Source: RGIG7179 sp051893555 | GTDB taxonomy: Bacteria; Bacillota; Clostridia; Peptostreptococcales; Anaerovoracaceae | DNA: 64,000 nucleotides | Assembly: GCA_051893555.1 (NCBI GenBank) | Contig: JBJFHL010000007.1 | Coordinates: forward strand, 101,252 to 165,251 | Reading direction: 5' to 3' | Part shown: positions 25,371 through 34,503 of the stretch, piece by piece | How the letters are laid out: each line of letters starts with the position of its first letter | Numbering within the stretch: position 1 is the first letter of the stretch | Made by a program: the position numbers and the translations under genes | Notes under the pieces: model-generated | What the model was told of the DNA's origin: nothing | What the model saw: the letters and a program-made list of their open reading frames with translations, nothing else | Database searches by the model: none

Positions 25371-25936
25371 CAGCAATCACTCCCTTCTGGTCCGTCTTTT
25401 GTCCCATCGGCTTCTGCAAGTATCATTTCCTTCAGTTTTTCTCTGCTGCGGCAGGCAATGCTTCGAACCGTACCTGATTTCATATGCAGCATGCGGGCAA
25501 TCTCCTCAAAGGATTCATCATATTGATAGTGCAGCTGCAGGATCGTGTTGGCGGGAAATCCAAGGTGCATGATCATCTCGTATAATTCGGTGTCCTCAAA
25601 CCGCTCCATTTCTTTATAAACCAGCTGCTCGGAAATCGGACTCCTTTCGTGCTCTTCTTCATACTGGGAAAAAGAGACGCATCGTGCCCATTCTATCTTC
25701 CGGCGCCGATAATATTTTCGGATTTTGTTCTTCAAAATCGTTCTGCCCCACGCTTTCACCTTCGAAGGACTGTGCAGGGTCTCATAACGCCTCCATATGG
25801 TAATGATTGTTTCCTGCAGAATTTCCTCTGCATCACTTTCCTGAATGGGAAAAGCTTTCAGGAATATCCACCCTGACTGCATCTGATCAAGCAAAAGCTT
25901 TTCCTGTTCCTCCTTTGTCAGTCGGGAAAAGAGCAT
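25370..25936 (-). CDS. ECF-like sigma-70 family RNA polymerase sigma factor
   Basis: 188 residues from ATG 25936, two bases past the upstream stop; a longer in-frame start would overlap the XRE gene. Region 2 is at about 20-85 (ESDAEEILQETIITIWRRYETLHSPSKVKAWGRTILKNKI, cited as AEEILQETIITIWRRY), and region 4 at about 125-175 (FPANTILQLHYQYDESFEEIARML, with KSGTVRSIACRSREKL as the recognition helix). It directs RNA polymerase to a small regulon. It is translationally coupled to the DUF4367 protein downstream and to an XRE regulator upstream. Confidence 0.88.
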   Translation of the reverse strand: MLFSRLTKEEQEKLLLDQMQSGWIFLKAFPIQESDAEEILQETIITIWRRYETLHSPSKVKAWGRTILKNKIRKYYRRRKIEWARCVSFSQYEEEHERSPISEQLVYKEMERFEDTELYEMIMHLGFPANTILQLHYQYDESFEEIARMLHMKSGTVRSIACRSREKLKEMILAEADGTKDGPEGSDC

Positions 25937-25938
25937 AC

Positions 25939-26304
25939 TTACTTCATCCTGCTGCCGTCTTCGTAAATTCGGATCATCTGACTGACACCTTTCAACTGCT
26001 CCTTGCTGCACTTATCTAATGCGGCATTTATTTCCTCGCGAAAAAGGGCGGCTTCCTCGTCCTCTTCTTCCTGTACTTTCCCCACCAGAAAATAATCTGC
26101 GGAAGTCTGCAGGACCTGACACATTTTATACAGGGTTTCCAGAGACATCCCTCTGTGCCCGTATTCAATGTCAGTAATAAACTGACTGGAAACTTCAATT
26201 TTTTCCGCAAGCTGCTCCCGGCTTAGTCCGAAATAGTCTCGCCGAAGCCGCACTCTTCGCCCGATTTCCTTTTGATTCAATACTTTTTCTCTGTTTTCCG
26301 CCAT
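25939..26304 (-). CDS. XRE family transcriptional regulator
   Basis: 121 residues. The helix-turn-helix is at about 11-65: LRRDYFGLSREQLAEKIEVSSQFITDIEYGHRGMSLETLYKM (cited as REQLAEKIEVSSQFITDIE). An acidic linker (EEEDEEAAL) and a C-terminal helix follow. It is first in the XRE-sigma-DUF4367 operon, separated from the sigma start by two bases, and so is probably its regulator. A palindrome 90 bases upstream is a candidate operator. Confidence 0.88.
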   Translation of the reverse strand: MAENREKVLNQKEIGRRVRLRRDYFGLSREQLAEKIEVSSQFITDIEYGHRGMSLETLYKMCQVLQTSADYFLVGKVQEEEDEEAALFREEINAALDKCSKEQLKGVSQMIRIYEDGSRMK

Positions 26305-26390
26305 CTGAAATAGTCTCCTCTTTCATTCCGCGCTTTACCCGGAAAGTCTCCTGCATAAAGCATACTGGGAAACACCTCGGCTCAACATAT

Positions 26391-26419
26391 GCTGTAAGCT
26401 TTATTTTTCAGCTTATAGC
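26391..26419. promoter_or_regulatory. Inverted repeat between divergent XRE genes, candidate operator
   Basis: GCTGTAAGCT (26391-26400) and AGCTTATAGC (26410-26419) match at 9 of 10 positions as an inverted repeat with a 9-base spacer. It is in the 252-base gap between two divergent regulators. Confidence 0.4.
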
Positions 26420-26481
26420 CTAAAATATTATATGACGGCAGAAAAAAATACTGTTTCTGCAACGAATTGCGCCGGAAAAAG

Positions 26482-26507
26482 CCTCTGTTACAACAGAGGG
26501 GTTTTCA
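26482..26507 (+). terminator. Hairpin before the second XRE gene, possible attenuator
   Basis: CCTCTGTT/AACAGAGG, a perfect 8-base stem followed by GGTTTTC, 50 bases before the ATG at 26557. The T-run is weak, so termination is uncertain. Confidence 0.35.
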
Positions 26508-26556
26508 TGGATGAGAAGGGGGACTGAAGATTCATAAAAAAGGAGAACGAAACAAA

Positions 26557-26955
26557 ATGAAGTATGAAACCCAGATAAGGCTGGCCTCGAATTTGAGACG
26601 TCTGCGTGTGAGTTATGGGTTCAGCCAGAAGAAACTGGCCGAACGCCTGCAGATCGACCGGTCACTCTACGCCTTGTACGAAAGCGGGAAACGCTGCCCT
26701 GATCCGGAACTGCTGTACGAGGCGGCGCGGATCTTCGGCATTCGGATGGAGATCCTGCTGGATTCCGATCCTGAAAGCGTCGCCAGTCAGGCAGACTGTT
26801 CCGGTCTGTGTGGTGAAGATGATCTGCGGCTTCTGTCCATCTACAGGAGACTGTCTCCCTTTTCCAAAGGTGTGCTTATGGAGCGGGCAGAACTGCTGGA
26901 AGTGTCCGATCGGATAAGGACTGAACAGAAAAAAGCGTTTCAGCGCGGAAAATAG
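26557..26955 (+). CDS. XRE family transcriptional regulator
   Basis: 132 residues; AAAAAGGAGAACG precedes the start. The helix-turn-helix is at residues 9-63: LASNLRRLRVSYGFSQKKLAERLQIDRSLYALYESGKRCP (cited as SQKKLAERLQIDRSLYALYE), then DPELLYEAARIFGI. The rest is a short helical tail. It is divergent from the XRE-sigma operon and could share its control region. Target unknown. Confidence 0.88.
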   Translation: MKYETQIRLASNLRRLRVSYGFSQKKLAERLQIDRSLYALYESGKRCPDPELLYEAARIFGIRMEILLDSDPESVASQADCSGLCGEDDLRLLSIYRRLSPFSKGVLMERAELLEVSDRIRTEQKKAFQRGK

Positions 26956-26987
26956 AAAATCGGTAAAGAATGAAAACCATCGAAAAA

Positions 26988-27013
26988 GTGGCCATCGATT
27001 AGATGGCCACTGA
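26988..27013 (-). terminator. Terminator overlapping the end of the ClC gene
   Basis: AGTGGCCATC and GATGGCCACT form a perfect 10-base stem; on the minus strand TTTTTC follows. The stop codon of the ClC gene lies in the loop. Confidence 0.8.
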
Positions 27014-28582
27014 TTTACAAAGCTGATCCAGCTGGTCTTCCAGCTCCGCAGCGAAAAATTCATCACACAGAAGTATCAGCTTATCTCCTGCTTCCAGAAT
27101 GGTAGATCCGTTTGGAACGAATTCTTTTTCATCTCTGAGTATCGAAACGACCAGGCAGCCTGCAGGAAGATTCACCTCTGCCAGACTTTTTTCCGCCACC
27201 TGAGAACCCAGATAGACTTCGCTTTCAATCAGAACCTTGTTTGTTCTCTTCGGTTTTTTGCTCACACCTCCTGCCAGCATCCGGTTCAGAAGCTGATCAT
27301 AAACCGGCTGCCCCTTCAGCAGTTCCGCAGTCAGATAAGCGGTCAGAGAGACCAGGGACAGCCCCAGCAGATTGCCCAGGGAGCCTGTCATCTCACTGAT
27401 GAGGATGATACCTGTGATCGGTGCACGGACAATGGCAGAAAAATAGCCCGCCATGCCAAGGATCACAAAATTGCTGATATAGGTTTCCTCAAATCCGAAC
27501 AGCGGACTGACTGCCTCTGCAAACAGTCCTCCACTGATAGAACCCAGAACCAGCAGCGGCAGGAAAATCCCTCCCGGTGCACCGGTACCGAAGCTGAATC
27601 CGGAAAAGAGAAATTTGACCACCAGTATAACCGCCAGCAATCTCAGTGGAAAACTCCCTGCCGCAGTTTCACCTACCAGATGATGACCGCTTCCCAACAT
27701 TTCCGGCCACAGGGCAGCCAGAATCACCACCAGAATAAAAGGAATCGCAGCTTTCAGCCATACCGGCTTCAGACGTTCGTAAAAGTCCTGCATGAAAGCA
27801 ATGCTTCGGTTATAGAACACTCCGAAAGCACCCAGCAGGATGCCAAGCAAGGCGACCATCCAGTAGCGGGACAACGGCAGCTGAAGAATATCTCCGAAGT
27901 CAAAGACTGGTGTCAACCCAAAGATTGACGAAGCGATACAGTCGGCACAAATGGCCGCTGCCATGGTGGAAAGCAGCACCTCGCGGGAAAAATTTTTATG
28001 TAATTCCTCAAGTACGAAGACAACTCCTGCCAGAGGCGCACCGAAGGCCGCCGCAAGACCTGCACCGGCTCCGCAGCTCATCAGCAGTTTTTCCTCCGTA
28101 CGCAGCCGGTTTGTAAGGCGGGAAAATCCCTTTCCCACCATGGCGCCCAGCTGAATGCTCGGACCTTCCCGGCCCAGAGAAAGGCCGCCGCCGATGGCCG
28201 CCACCCCTCCCAGAAATTTTGCCAGAATAACCTGCAGCCAGTTGGCATTGATATGGCCCCGCAGTTCTCCTTTTACCTGAGGGATGCCGCTGCCTGAGCA
28301 GAGTGGTTCTCTCTTCAGACAGAAAACCACGATCACCGAAAGGAACAGCAATATGAAAACTCCGCAGATGGAAAGCAATACGCTTTCTTCTGCAGCAGCG
28401 ATATACAGATTGCGAATCTCTTCTGCCTTCTGAAGGGCAAACCGGAACAGTCCCACTACGATTCCTACCAGAATCCCTACGGCCACACCCTGCAGCAGCA
28501 GCTGGTATTTAAACTGTTCTTTCCGTTCTATGGTTTCCCTGGTGACGCTGTCTCTGCGCCGCCGGCTTGTTTTTTTACTCAT
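26999..28582 (-). CDS. ClC-type chloride channel/antiporter with TrkA-C domain
   Basis: 527 residues. Selectivity-filter motifs are present: GSGIPQVKGELRG (about 97), GREGPSIQLGAMVG (about 138, with the gating Glu) and GAPGGIFLPLLVLG (about 340). About 18 membrane segments span 25-430. The C-terminus (about 445-527) is a TrkA-C/RCK_C domain that may bind a ligand. Such proteins move chloride, fluoride or other anions, often by H+ exchange. The filter GSGIP rather than GREGN suggests chloride rather than fluoride. Monocistronic. Confidence 0.92.
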   Translation of the reverse strand: MSKKTSRRRRDSVTRETIERKEQFKYQLLLQGVAVGILVGIVVGLFRFALQKAEEIRNLYIAAAEESVLLSICGVFILLFLSVIVVFCLKREPLCSGSGIPQVKGELRGHINANWLQVILAKFLGGVAAIGGGLSLGREGPSIQLGAMVGKGFSRLTNRLRTEEKLLMSCGAGAGLAAAFGAPLAGVVFVLEELHKNFSREVLLSTMAAAICADCIASSIFGLTPVFDFGDILQLPLSRYWMVALLGILLGAFGVFYNRSIAFMQDFYERLKPVWLKAAIPFILVVILAALWPEMLGSGHHLVGETAAGSFPLRLLAVILVVKFLFSGFSFGTGAPGGIFLPLLVLGSISGGLFAEAVSPLFGFEETYISNFVILGMAGYFSAIVRAPITGIILISEMTGSLGNLLGLSLVSLTAYLTAELLKGQPVYDQLLNRMLAGGVSKKPKRTNKVLIESEVYLGSQVAEKSLAEVNLPAGCLVVSILRDEKEFVPNGSTILEAGDKLILLCDEFFAAELEDQLDQLCKSVAI

Positions 28583-28627
28583 TTTCTTACCTAAAATCCT
28601 TATTCATTCCATGTGCTGCCGCGTTTA

Positions 28628-30142
28628 TTACGAGAAATACAGATTGGTCGTTACATATTCCGGATCACAGGTCACATCAATGCCCATACTGCGGAGTGTC
28701 TGCTCATCACGATCGCTGAGGATTGCGGTACAGTGGGCCTTACAGCCCTGCAGCTTTTCCAGCATTTTTACCGCTTTGTCTGCGCAGGAATTTGTTTCTG
28801 CGGAGATGCACAGTGCAGTCAGCACTTCCTCCAGATTCAGGCTTGTCCGGTCATGATGCAGCACGTCGTCTTTCAGCTGCTGAATACTGCTGAACACATT
28901 CGGTGCAATCAGATACAGATCATCCGGGATACCTCCCAGCTTTTTCACTGCATTGAGGACCGCTGCGCCGGCGGCAGCCATTCTGTGGGAACTCCTGCCG
29001 GTTACGATGGAACCGTCCGGCATTTCGATGGCCATAGCCACCATGTTCAGATATTTTGAATTCTGGCTCCGTTTAAACTCCGCGTATTCCCGGGCCGGCT
29101 GCACCACGGCCCGATCCTCTTCCGAAGCATTGACTTCTTTCATCAAAAGCTCCGATCGTTCCAGCGTCGCTTCCGTAATTTTGCCTTTTTTATAGTCACA
29201 TTTGGCGATCATAAACCGGCGGATGATTTCCTGAACCGCCGCTTCACGCACAGCTTCGTCATCATAGATGCCGAAGCCCACCCGGTTGACGCCCATATCC
29301 GTCGGAGATTTATATTCTGCTTCTTCTCCTGTGATCTTTTCGATGATCCGCTTCACCACCGGGAATACCTCCAGATCCCGGTTGTAATTCACAGCTTTTT
29401 CGCCGTAAGCCTCCAGATGGAAGGAGTCGATCATATTCACATCGCGCAGATCCGCCGTCGCTGCTTCATACGCAATATTGACCGGATGTTTCAGCGGGAG
29501 ATTCCAGATCGGGAAGGTTTCAAACTTGGCATAGCGCACCTTCCGGCCCTGTTTAAACTCATGATACAGCTGTGACAGACAGGTGGCCAGCTTGCCGGAG
29601 CCGCCGCCGGGACCGGTAACTACCACCAGCGGTTTGGTCACTTCAATATAAGGATTGGCGCCATAGCCTTCTTCGCTGACGATGGTGTCTACATCGGTTG
29701 GGTATCCTTTGGTGTAGCAGTGCTTATAGGTTTTGATCCCGCGGCGTTCCAGCTTATTCAGGAACATGTTGACGGCCGGTGCATCTTCATAGCGTGTCAC
29801 CACCACGCTGTTTATCTTCAGATCATGCTTCCTGAAAATATCGATCAGCCGAAGTACCTCCAGATCATAGGTGATGCCGAAGTCCTGCCGCGTCTTACTG
29901 TTTACGATATCACCGGAATAAATGCAGATGATGATTTCTGCCTGCTCCTTCATCTTCTCCAGCAGCTTGATCTTGGCATTTTCATCGAATCCCGGCAGCA
30001 CTCGCATGGCATGCTTATCATGCACCAACTTGCCGCCGAATTCCAGATACAGACGCTGGCTGTCCCCGTGACCAATTCGCTCTCTGATGTATTTGGTCTG
30101 TTCTTCAATGTACTTTTCCGGATCAAAACCTTTTCTCACCAT
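28628..30142 (-). CDS. DUF1846 family protein
   Basis: 504 residues, the usual length for DUF1846. A P-loop-like segment VVVTGPGGGSGKLATCLSQLYHEF lies at about 178-201 (cited as TGPGGGSGK). Conserved stretches include KTRQDFGITYD and TDMGVNRVGFGIYDD. Homologues in Streptococcus and Clostridium have solved structures, but the reaction is unknown to me. No membrane segment. It lies just downstream of the ddl-DUF1934 pair (50 bases), so it may be co-transcribed. Confidence 0.88.
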   Translation of the reverse strand: MVRKGFDPEKYIEEQTKYIRERIGHGDSQRLYLEFGGKLVHDKHAMRVLPGFDENAKIKLLEKMKEQAEIIICIYSGDIVNSKTRQDFGITYDLEVLRLIDIFRKHDLKINSVVVTRYEDAPAVNMFLNKLERRGIKTYKHCYTKGYPTDVDTIVSEEGYGANPYIEVTKPLVVVTGPGGGSGKLATCLSQLYHEFKQGRKVRYAKFETFPIWNLPLKHPVNIAYEAATADLRDVNMIDSFHLEAYGEKAVNYNRDLEVFPVVKRIIEKITGEEAEYKSPTDMGVNRVGFGIYDDEAVREAAVQEIIRRFMIAKCDYKKGKITEATLERSELLMKEVNASEEDRAVVQPAREYAEFKRSQNSKYLNMVAMAIEMPDGSIVTGRSSHRMAAAGAAVLNAVKKLGGIPDDLYLIAPNVFSSIQQLKDDVLHHDRTSLNLEEVLTALCISAETNSCADKAVKMLEKLQGCKAHCTAILSDRDEQTLRSMGIDVTCDPEYVTTNLYFS

Positions 30143-30192
30143 GTTATCTTTCTTCTCCTCTTCTCTTTCCGCTTTCTGCTTCCATTTACCAC

Positions 30193-30618
30193 TTACATTA
30201 CTTTTATCTCGATTCGATTTTTCCCTTCCGCCATGCCCTGCAGACTCACGTCGTAGCAGATGGCAATGATACCGCTTAAGGTTTCCATATCGAAATGATT
30301 GTCGACAGAACGGGTCAGCACTTCGATGTCCATCGGCCCGTACGGGGTATCATATGTGCTGCAGAACCTCTTATTCTTTTCGAAATACAGTTCGCTGCCG
30401 CTGCCTCCCTCGCCGATCCTCTTCAGACGCAGTGTGTCTCCGGAAAGCTTCAGGGTGGTTTTGCACCCTTCCATGCCGGACACCTCACTTTCGTCGTAAA
30501 TCATATATACTGCGTCGTTTCTCTGATAAAGTTTCCCATCGGTGACAAACTCCATCTGGTCTTCTTCATGGTTTTCATAAACCTGCTTCCCTGTGATTTT
30601 TATCGTTATATCTCTCAT
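30193..30618 (-). CDS. DUF1934 (YwiB-like) beta-barrel protein
   Basis: 141 residues, predicted small lipocalin-like beta-barrel. Typical start MRDITIKITGKQVYENHEEDQMEF and central YMIYDESEVSGMEGCKTTLKL (cited as YDESEVSGMEG). Its start lies 44 bases inside the end of ddl, a long overlap in a different frame. Function unknown; in Firmicutes it is commonly near argS or cell-wall genes. Confidence 0.85.
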   Translation of the reverse strand: MRDITIKITGKQVYENHEEDQMEFVTDGKLYQRNDAVYMIYDESEVSGMEGCKTTLKLSGDTLRLKRIGEGGSGSELYFEKNKRFCSTYDTPYGPMDIEVLTRSVDNHFDMETLSGIIAICYDVSLQGMAEGKNRIEIKVM

Positions 30619-31654
30619 ACCCTGTTTCTATAATCCTTTCCAGAAGTTTATCGTACTCCAGGCCCGCCTCCTTCCACAGCAGCGGAAACATGCTGTATTT
30701 GGTGCAGCCTGGCAGCGTATTGATTTCGTTCAAATAAATCTTTCCCGTTTCTTTTTCGATGAAAAAATCCACTCTGGCATAACCGTCCCCGTCGATGGCC
30801 TTATAGGCCTTCAGGGCCAGCTGCTGAATTTCCCGGGTGGTTTCTTCCGGCAGGCTGGCAGGAATCGACATGGCGGAAACGCCGTCAGTGTACTTGGCGG
30901 TATAGTCATAGAATTCGCCGCCCGATAGAATTTCACCCACCACGGCTACTTCCGGGAATTCACTGCCTATGACTGCCGTTTCCACCTCCCTGCAGGAAAC
31001 GCTCTCTTCAATGATGATCCTTCGATCATAGCGGGCAGCCAGTTCCAGCGCCCTCTGCAGCGAATCACTGTCGGCCGCTTTACTGATCCCCACACTGGAT
31101 CCCATATTGGCCGGCTTGACGAAGCAGGGATAACCGAGTTCTGTCTCCACCCTGGCACAGATCTCTTCTGGCCCCGTCAGGATCTGGTACCTGGTTACCA
31201 ACATGTGCCGGCATACCGGCAGCCCGTGTCGGAGAAACACATCCTTGGCCAGCGCCTTATCCATGGCCACAGCCGATGCCAGCACACCGCAGCCGCCGTA
31301 AGGAATATCTGCCATTTCCAGAAGCCCCTGCAGTTTTCCATCTTCACAATAGGGTCCGTGTACTACCGGAAGGGCGAAGTCCATCACCTCGGTCAGCCGG
31401 CTCAGATCCAGGGGCACCGCCGTTTCTTCCCAGCTTCCGTCTTCAATGGCCTGCACCGGACCATCGTACAGGAGCCATTTTCCTTTTTTCGTGATGCCGA
31501 TATACACCAGCTCAAACTTTTCCCGGTTCATGGCCCGGATTACAGATGCCGCCGACAGAAGAGATACTTCATGCTCCCCCGATCTCCCCCCAAAGATAAT
31601 ACCGATCCGCTTTCGCTCCGTCTGTGCTGCTGCAGACGTCTTACATAAATCCAT
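30575..31654 (-). CDS. ddl: D-alanine-D-alanine ligase
   Basis: 359 residues from ATG 31654, 7 bases after AGGAGGC; a TTG two codons earlier is too close to the Shine-Dalgarno. ATP-grasp fold: FGGRSGEHEVSLLSA (about 23-37), VVHGPYCEDGKLQGLLEM, CFVKPANMGSSVGISKA, the omega-loop tyrosine in EFYDYTAKY (D-Ala-D-Ala rather than D-Ala-D-Lac type), and YLNEINTLPG for Mg binding. It makes the dipeptide end of peptidoglycan precursors. Alr, which supplies D-Ala, is at 46029. Confidence 0.97.
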   Translation of the reverse strand: MDLCKTSAAAQTERKRIGIIFGGRSGEHEVSLLSAASVIRAMNREKFELVYIGITKKGKWLLYDGPVQAIEDGSWEETAVPLDLSRLTEVMDFALPVVHGPYCEDGKLQGLLEMADIPYGGCGVLASAVAMDKALAKDVFLRHGLPVCRHMLVTRYQILTGPEEICARVETELGYPCFVKPANMGSSVGISKAADSDSLQRALELAARYDRRIIIEESVSCREVETAVIGSEFPEVAVVGEILSGGEFYDYTAKYTDGVSAMSIPASLPEETTREIQQLALKAYKAIDGDGYARVDFFIEKETGKIYLNEINTLPGCTKYSMFPLLWKEAGLEYDKLLERIIETGYERYNDKNHREAGL

Positions 31655-31690
31655 ACACAATGCCTCCTTTTGCTTTCTGTTCTGTTTCTG

Positions 31691-32614
31691 TTATGCCTTC
31701 TCCACGCTGCTCAGAATGTTCAGCAGATGCGCCTTGTCGAAATGGTATGCTTTGCGGCAAAACTGGCAGACCAGTTCCGCCTGTCCGTCTTCTTCTATGA
31801 TCTCCCGGAGATCCTTTGGGCCAATGGTCATGAGAACCTGCTCCAGCCGTTCTTCCGAACAGTCGCAGACCCAGGTCAGATCCCGTATTTCCAGTACTTC
31901 TGTCTGATATTCCTCAGGCAGATCCCGGAACGTATGCTGCAGGAGATCCGTGACCAGACCTTCCTCACTGCGCACCGCACCGGCTGCCAGTACCTCTTCA
32001 ATCAGAGTGGTCACCGGTTTCATCTTTCCGATGACTTCTTCCAGGGCGTCCACTGCCCCTTCTTCTGCGTCCGGCAGCATCTGGATGATCATGCCGCCGC
32101 TGCAGCGGACCGTATAGTCTGTATCGATCTTCACGCCTAGAGAGATTGCCGTATTCTGCTGCTCCGAAATATAATAGTAAGCAGTCAGGTCCTCGGCGAT
32201 CTCGCCTGAAACCAGTGCGATTTTTCCGATATACGGCTCCCGCAGACCGAGATCCTTGATGACTGTCAGCTCTCCCACACCCAGGGAACCGCCCACATCC
32301 AGCTTTCCGTCAGGCCGAAGCGGCAAATCCACATCCGGATTGGCGATATAGCCCTTCACATGTCCTCTTCCGTCGGCCGTGGCCAAAATCTGCTGTGCCG
32401 GGCCGTCTCCCTTGAATAGTACCGTCAGCTTGTCGCCTTCGTTTTTCAGAAGCAGTCCCATCAGACCGGCGCCGGTCAGCACCCTTCCCAGTCCGGCTGT
32501 GGCCAGCGGAGTGGTTTCGTGAATCTTCCGTGCAGTTTCCGTCAGGTCCGTGGAAATGGTCATATACACCCGGAAAGATCCACTTTTATCGATCGCAGTT
32601 ACTACTTTACTCAT
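31691..32614 (-). CDS. hslO: Redox-regulated chaperone Hsp33
   Basis: 307 residues. The C-terminal zinc switch is CDC (in WVCDCSEERL) and CQFC (in LVCQFCRKAYHF). The N-terminal domain has TTPLATAGLGRVLTGAGLMGLLLK. Under oxidative stress the cysteines form disulfides and the chaperone becomes active; relevant for an anaerobe meeting oxygen. Its start overlaps the pgm stop by 8 bases. Confidence 0.96.
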   Translation of the reverse strand: MSKVVTAIDKSGSFRVYMTISTDLTETARKIHETTPLATAGLGRVLTGAGLMGLLLKNEGDKLTVLFKGDGPAQQILATADGRGHVKGYIANPDVDLPLRPDGKLDVGGSLGVGELTVIKDLGLREPYIGKIALVSGEIAEDLTAYYYISEQQNTAISLGVKIDTDYTVRCSGGMIIQMLPDAEEGAVDALEEVIGKMKPVTTLIEEVLAAGAVRSEEGLVTDLLQHTFRDLPEEYQTEVLEIRDLTWVCDCSEERLEQVLMTIGPKDLREIIEEDGQAELVCQFCRKAYHFDKAHLLNILSSVEKA

Positions 32615-34355
32615 ATTGTATTTTCTCCTCTTTTTTCATATTCAGCCATGCCGTCAGTTCCTTCAGAATGGCATCGGCAGCTTCCGATGCAGCTTCCTGA
32701 TCCTGCCCCTCCGCGAATACATAGGACTTCAGCTTCAGTTCCGTTCCGGAAGGCCGGATCACAAACCGATGCTGTCTGCAGCGTCCTTCTTCGCCGGACG
32801 CATCCCTCGTCTTCACCGTTCCCTGAAAAACGCTTTCCTTTTCATAGGTACGGTCCATGTCCACCGGAAGGCCCCATACCGTCTGCAGACTGCCTGCAAA
32901 CAGCTCTGCCATGATATCCGCCATCACCTGCCGGTCCTTTTCCCTCTGAAAATGCAGCGCCCCGGCTCTCGTTTCCATATACCCGTAGGTTTCATGCAGT
33001 TGATCCAGCTTTTCCATCAGTGTCAGCTTCTCTTCCATGCAGCAGCCCGCCGCCAGGCAAATAAGCTGGCAGGCCATTACACCATCCTTATCCCGCGTAT
33101 AGGTTCCATACAGATATCCGTGACTTTCCTCAAAGCCGAACAGAAAATCTTCTTCCCGGCCCGCCTGACGCAGCTGTTCCATCTTTCGCGCGATATTCTT
33201 GAACCCGGTAAGGGTATTTTCCACGGTTACACCCCGCACCTGGCCGATCCGATCCGCCAGCGGACTGGAGACCAGTGACTTATAAACGATCCGGTGTTCC
33301 AGGTTTTTTCCTTCCGGACCGCCCACAGCATCGCAGAGATAGTCAAAGATCAGTTCTCCTGCCTGATTGCCGCTGAGCAAAACATATTCGCTCCCATCTC
33401 TCACCATAACGCCCATCCTGTCGCTGTCCGGGTCTGTGGCAAGGAGCAGGTCGGCAGGCTTTCTGCCTTCGGCAATTCTTTTTTTCGCCAGCTTTTCCGC
33501 TTCGGCGAAGGCCTTCCGGTTCTCCGGATTCGGAGACGGGCAGGTGGCAAACTGTCCATCTCCTTCCGTCTGGCATTCCACCACTTCCAGATCTCTCATG
33601 CCAAGACGCCGCAGGATTTCCGTTACATGGGCAAGCCCGGTGCCGTTAAGCGGCGTATAGATGACCGACAGGTTTCCCAGAACCTTTCTGCATTCCGAAG
33701 CATCTGTCTTCCACCAGACTGCACGGTCGGATATGTTTTTTCGGTAGTCTTCGATCACGCCCTGCGGAACCGTCCGGATCTGTCCGCGTATTTCCCCATC
33801 GCGCTCTTTCTTTTCGAAATAACCGTGGCTTTCGATACACGCTTCGATTCCTCTGGCTTTTTCATCATCAATCTGGTTGCCCAGATGGTCATATACCTTA
33901 TATCCGTTATATTCCCGCGGATTATGACTCGCTGTGATCATGATTCCGCCGGCAAGACCCATGTTCCGTACCGCGAAAGACAGCAGCGGCACCGGCTGCG
34001 GCTCACCCATGATCCAGGTATCGATCCCTCTTTCCGCCAGGGTTTCTGCCGCAACATACGCATATTCCTCTGAATGCATGCGGGTATCGTAACTGATGAC
34101 AATGGCAGGATGTGCATACCGTCTGCTGACATAATCGGCAATTCCCTGGGTCGCCCTGCGCACCACCACCGAATTCATCCGGCAAGTTCCCACGCCCATG
34201 CGGCCTCGTATACCAGAAGTCCCAAATGTCAGTCCTCTGCAGAATCTGTCATAAATTTCCTCTTCATTTTCCTTTATTTCAAGCAGCTGGCACTGCAGTT
34301 CTTCCGAAAGAACCTGCATGCACCAGTTGGTATATTCACGTTGTTCTCTTTCCAT
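32607..34355 (-). CDS. Phosphoglucomutase/phosphomannomutase family protein
   Basis: 582 residues from ATG 34355 (GGGGAATA upstream); the 12 earlier in-frame codons look untranslated. The phosphoserine loop is GGIMITASHNPREYNGYKVY (TASHNP), the Mg loop is LLATDPDSDRMGV (DPDSDR), the sugar loop FGFEESHGYLYG, and the phosphate loop VIRPSGTELKLK. It isomerises hexose 1- and 6-phosphates, giving glucose 1-phosphate for cell envelope sugars. Length fits the PgcA-like group. Confidence 0.94.
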   Translation of the reverse strand: MEREQREYTNWCMQVLSEELQCQLLEIKENEEEIYDRFCRGLTFGTSGIRGRMGVGTCRMNSVVVRRATQGIADYVSRRYAHPAIVISYDTRMHSEEYAYVAAETLAERGIDTWIMGEPQPVPLLSFAVRNMGLAGGIMITASHNPREYNGYKVYDHLGNQIDDEKARGIEACIESHGYFEKKERDGEIRGQIRTVPQGVIEDYRKNISDRAVWWKTDASECRKVLGNLSVIYTPLNGTGLAHVTEILRRLGMRDLEVVECQTEGDGQFATCPSPNPENRKAFAEAEKLAKKRIAEGRKPADLLLATDPDSDRMGVMVRDGSEYVLLSGNQAGELIFDYLCDAVGGPEGKNLEHRIVYKSLVSSPLADRIGQVRGVTVENTLTGFKNIARKMEQLRQAGREEDFLFGFEESHGYLYGTYTRDKDGVMACQLICLAAGCCMEEKLTLMEKLDQLHETYGYMETRAGALHFQREKDRQVMADIMAELFAGSLQTVWGLPVDMDRTYEKESVFQGTVKTRDASGEEGRCRQHRFVIRPSGTELKLKSYVFAEGQDQEAASEAADAILKELTAWLNMKKEEKIQYE

Positions 34356-34503
34356 ACTATATATATTCCCCTGCGCCGCATCTGTCAACACAATTTGATT
34401 CTGAATACATCATATCATTTTATCATACTTCTCATTTTTTTTACACCAAAATTACACAAAAGATGTATATAATTTAATCATCTTCAGAAGGAGGTACAAA
34501 AGA

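Noticed and set aside
34350..34385. TTGACA-17-TATATA as promoter of the phosphoglucomutase gene
   Set aside because: The -10 would lie directly against the start codon, so the transcript would begin inside the gene.
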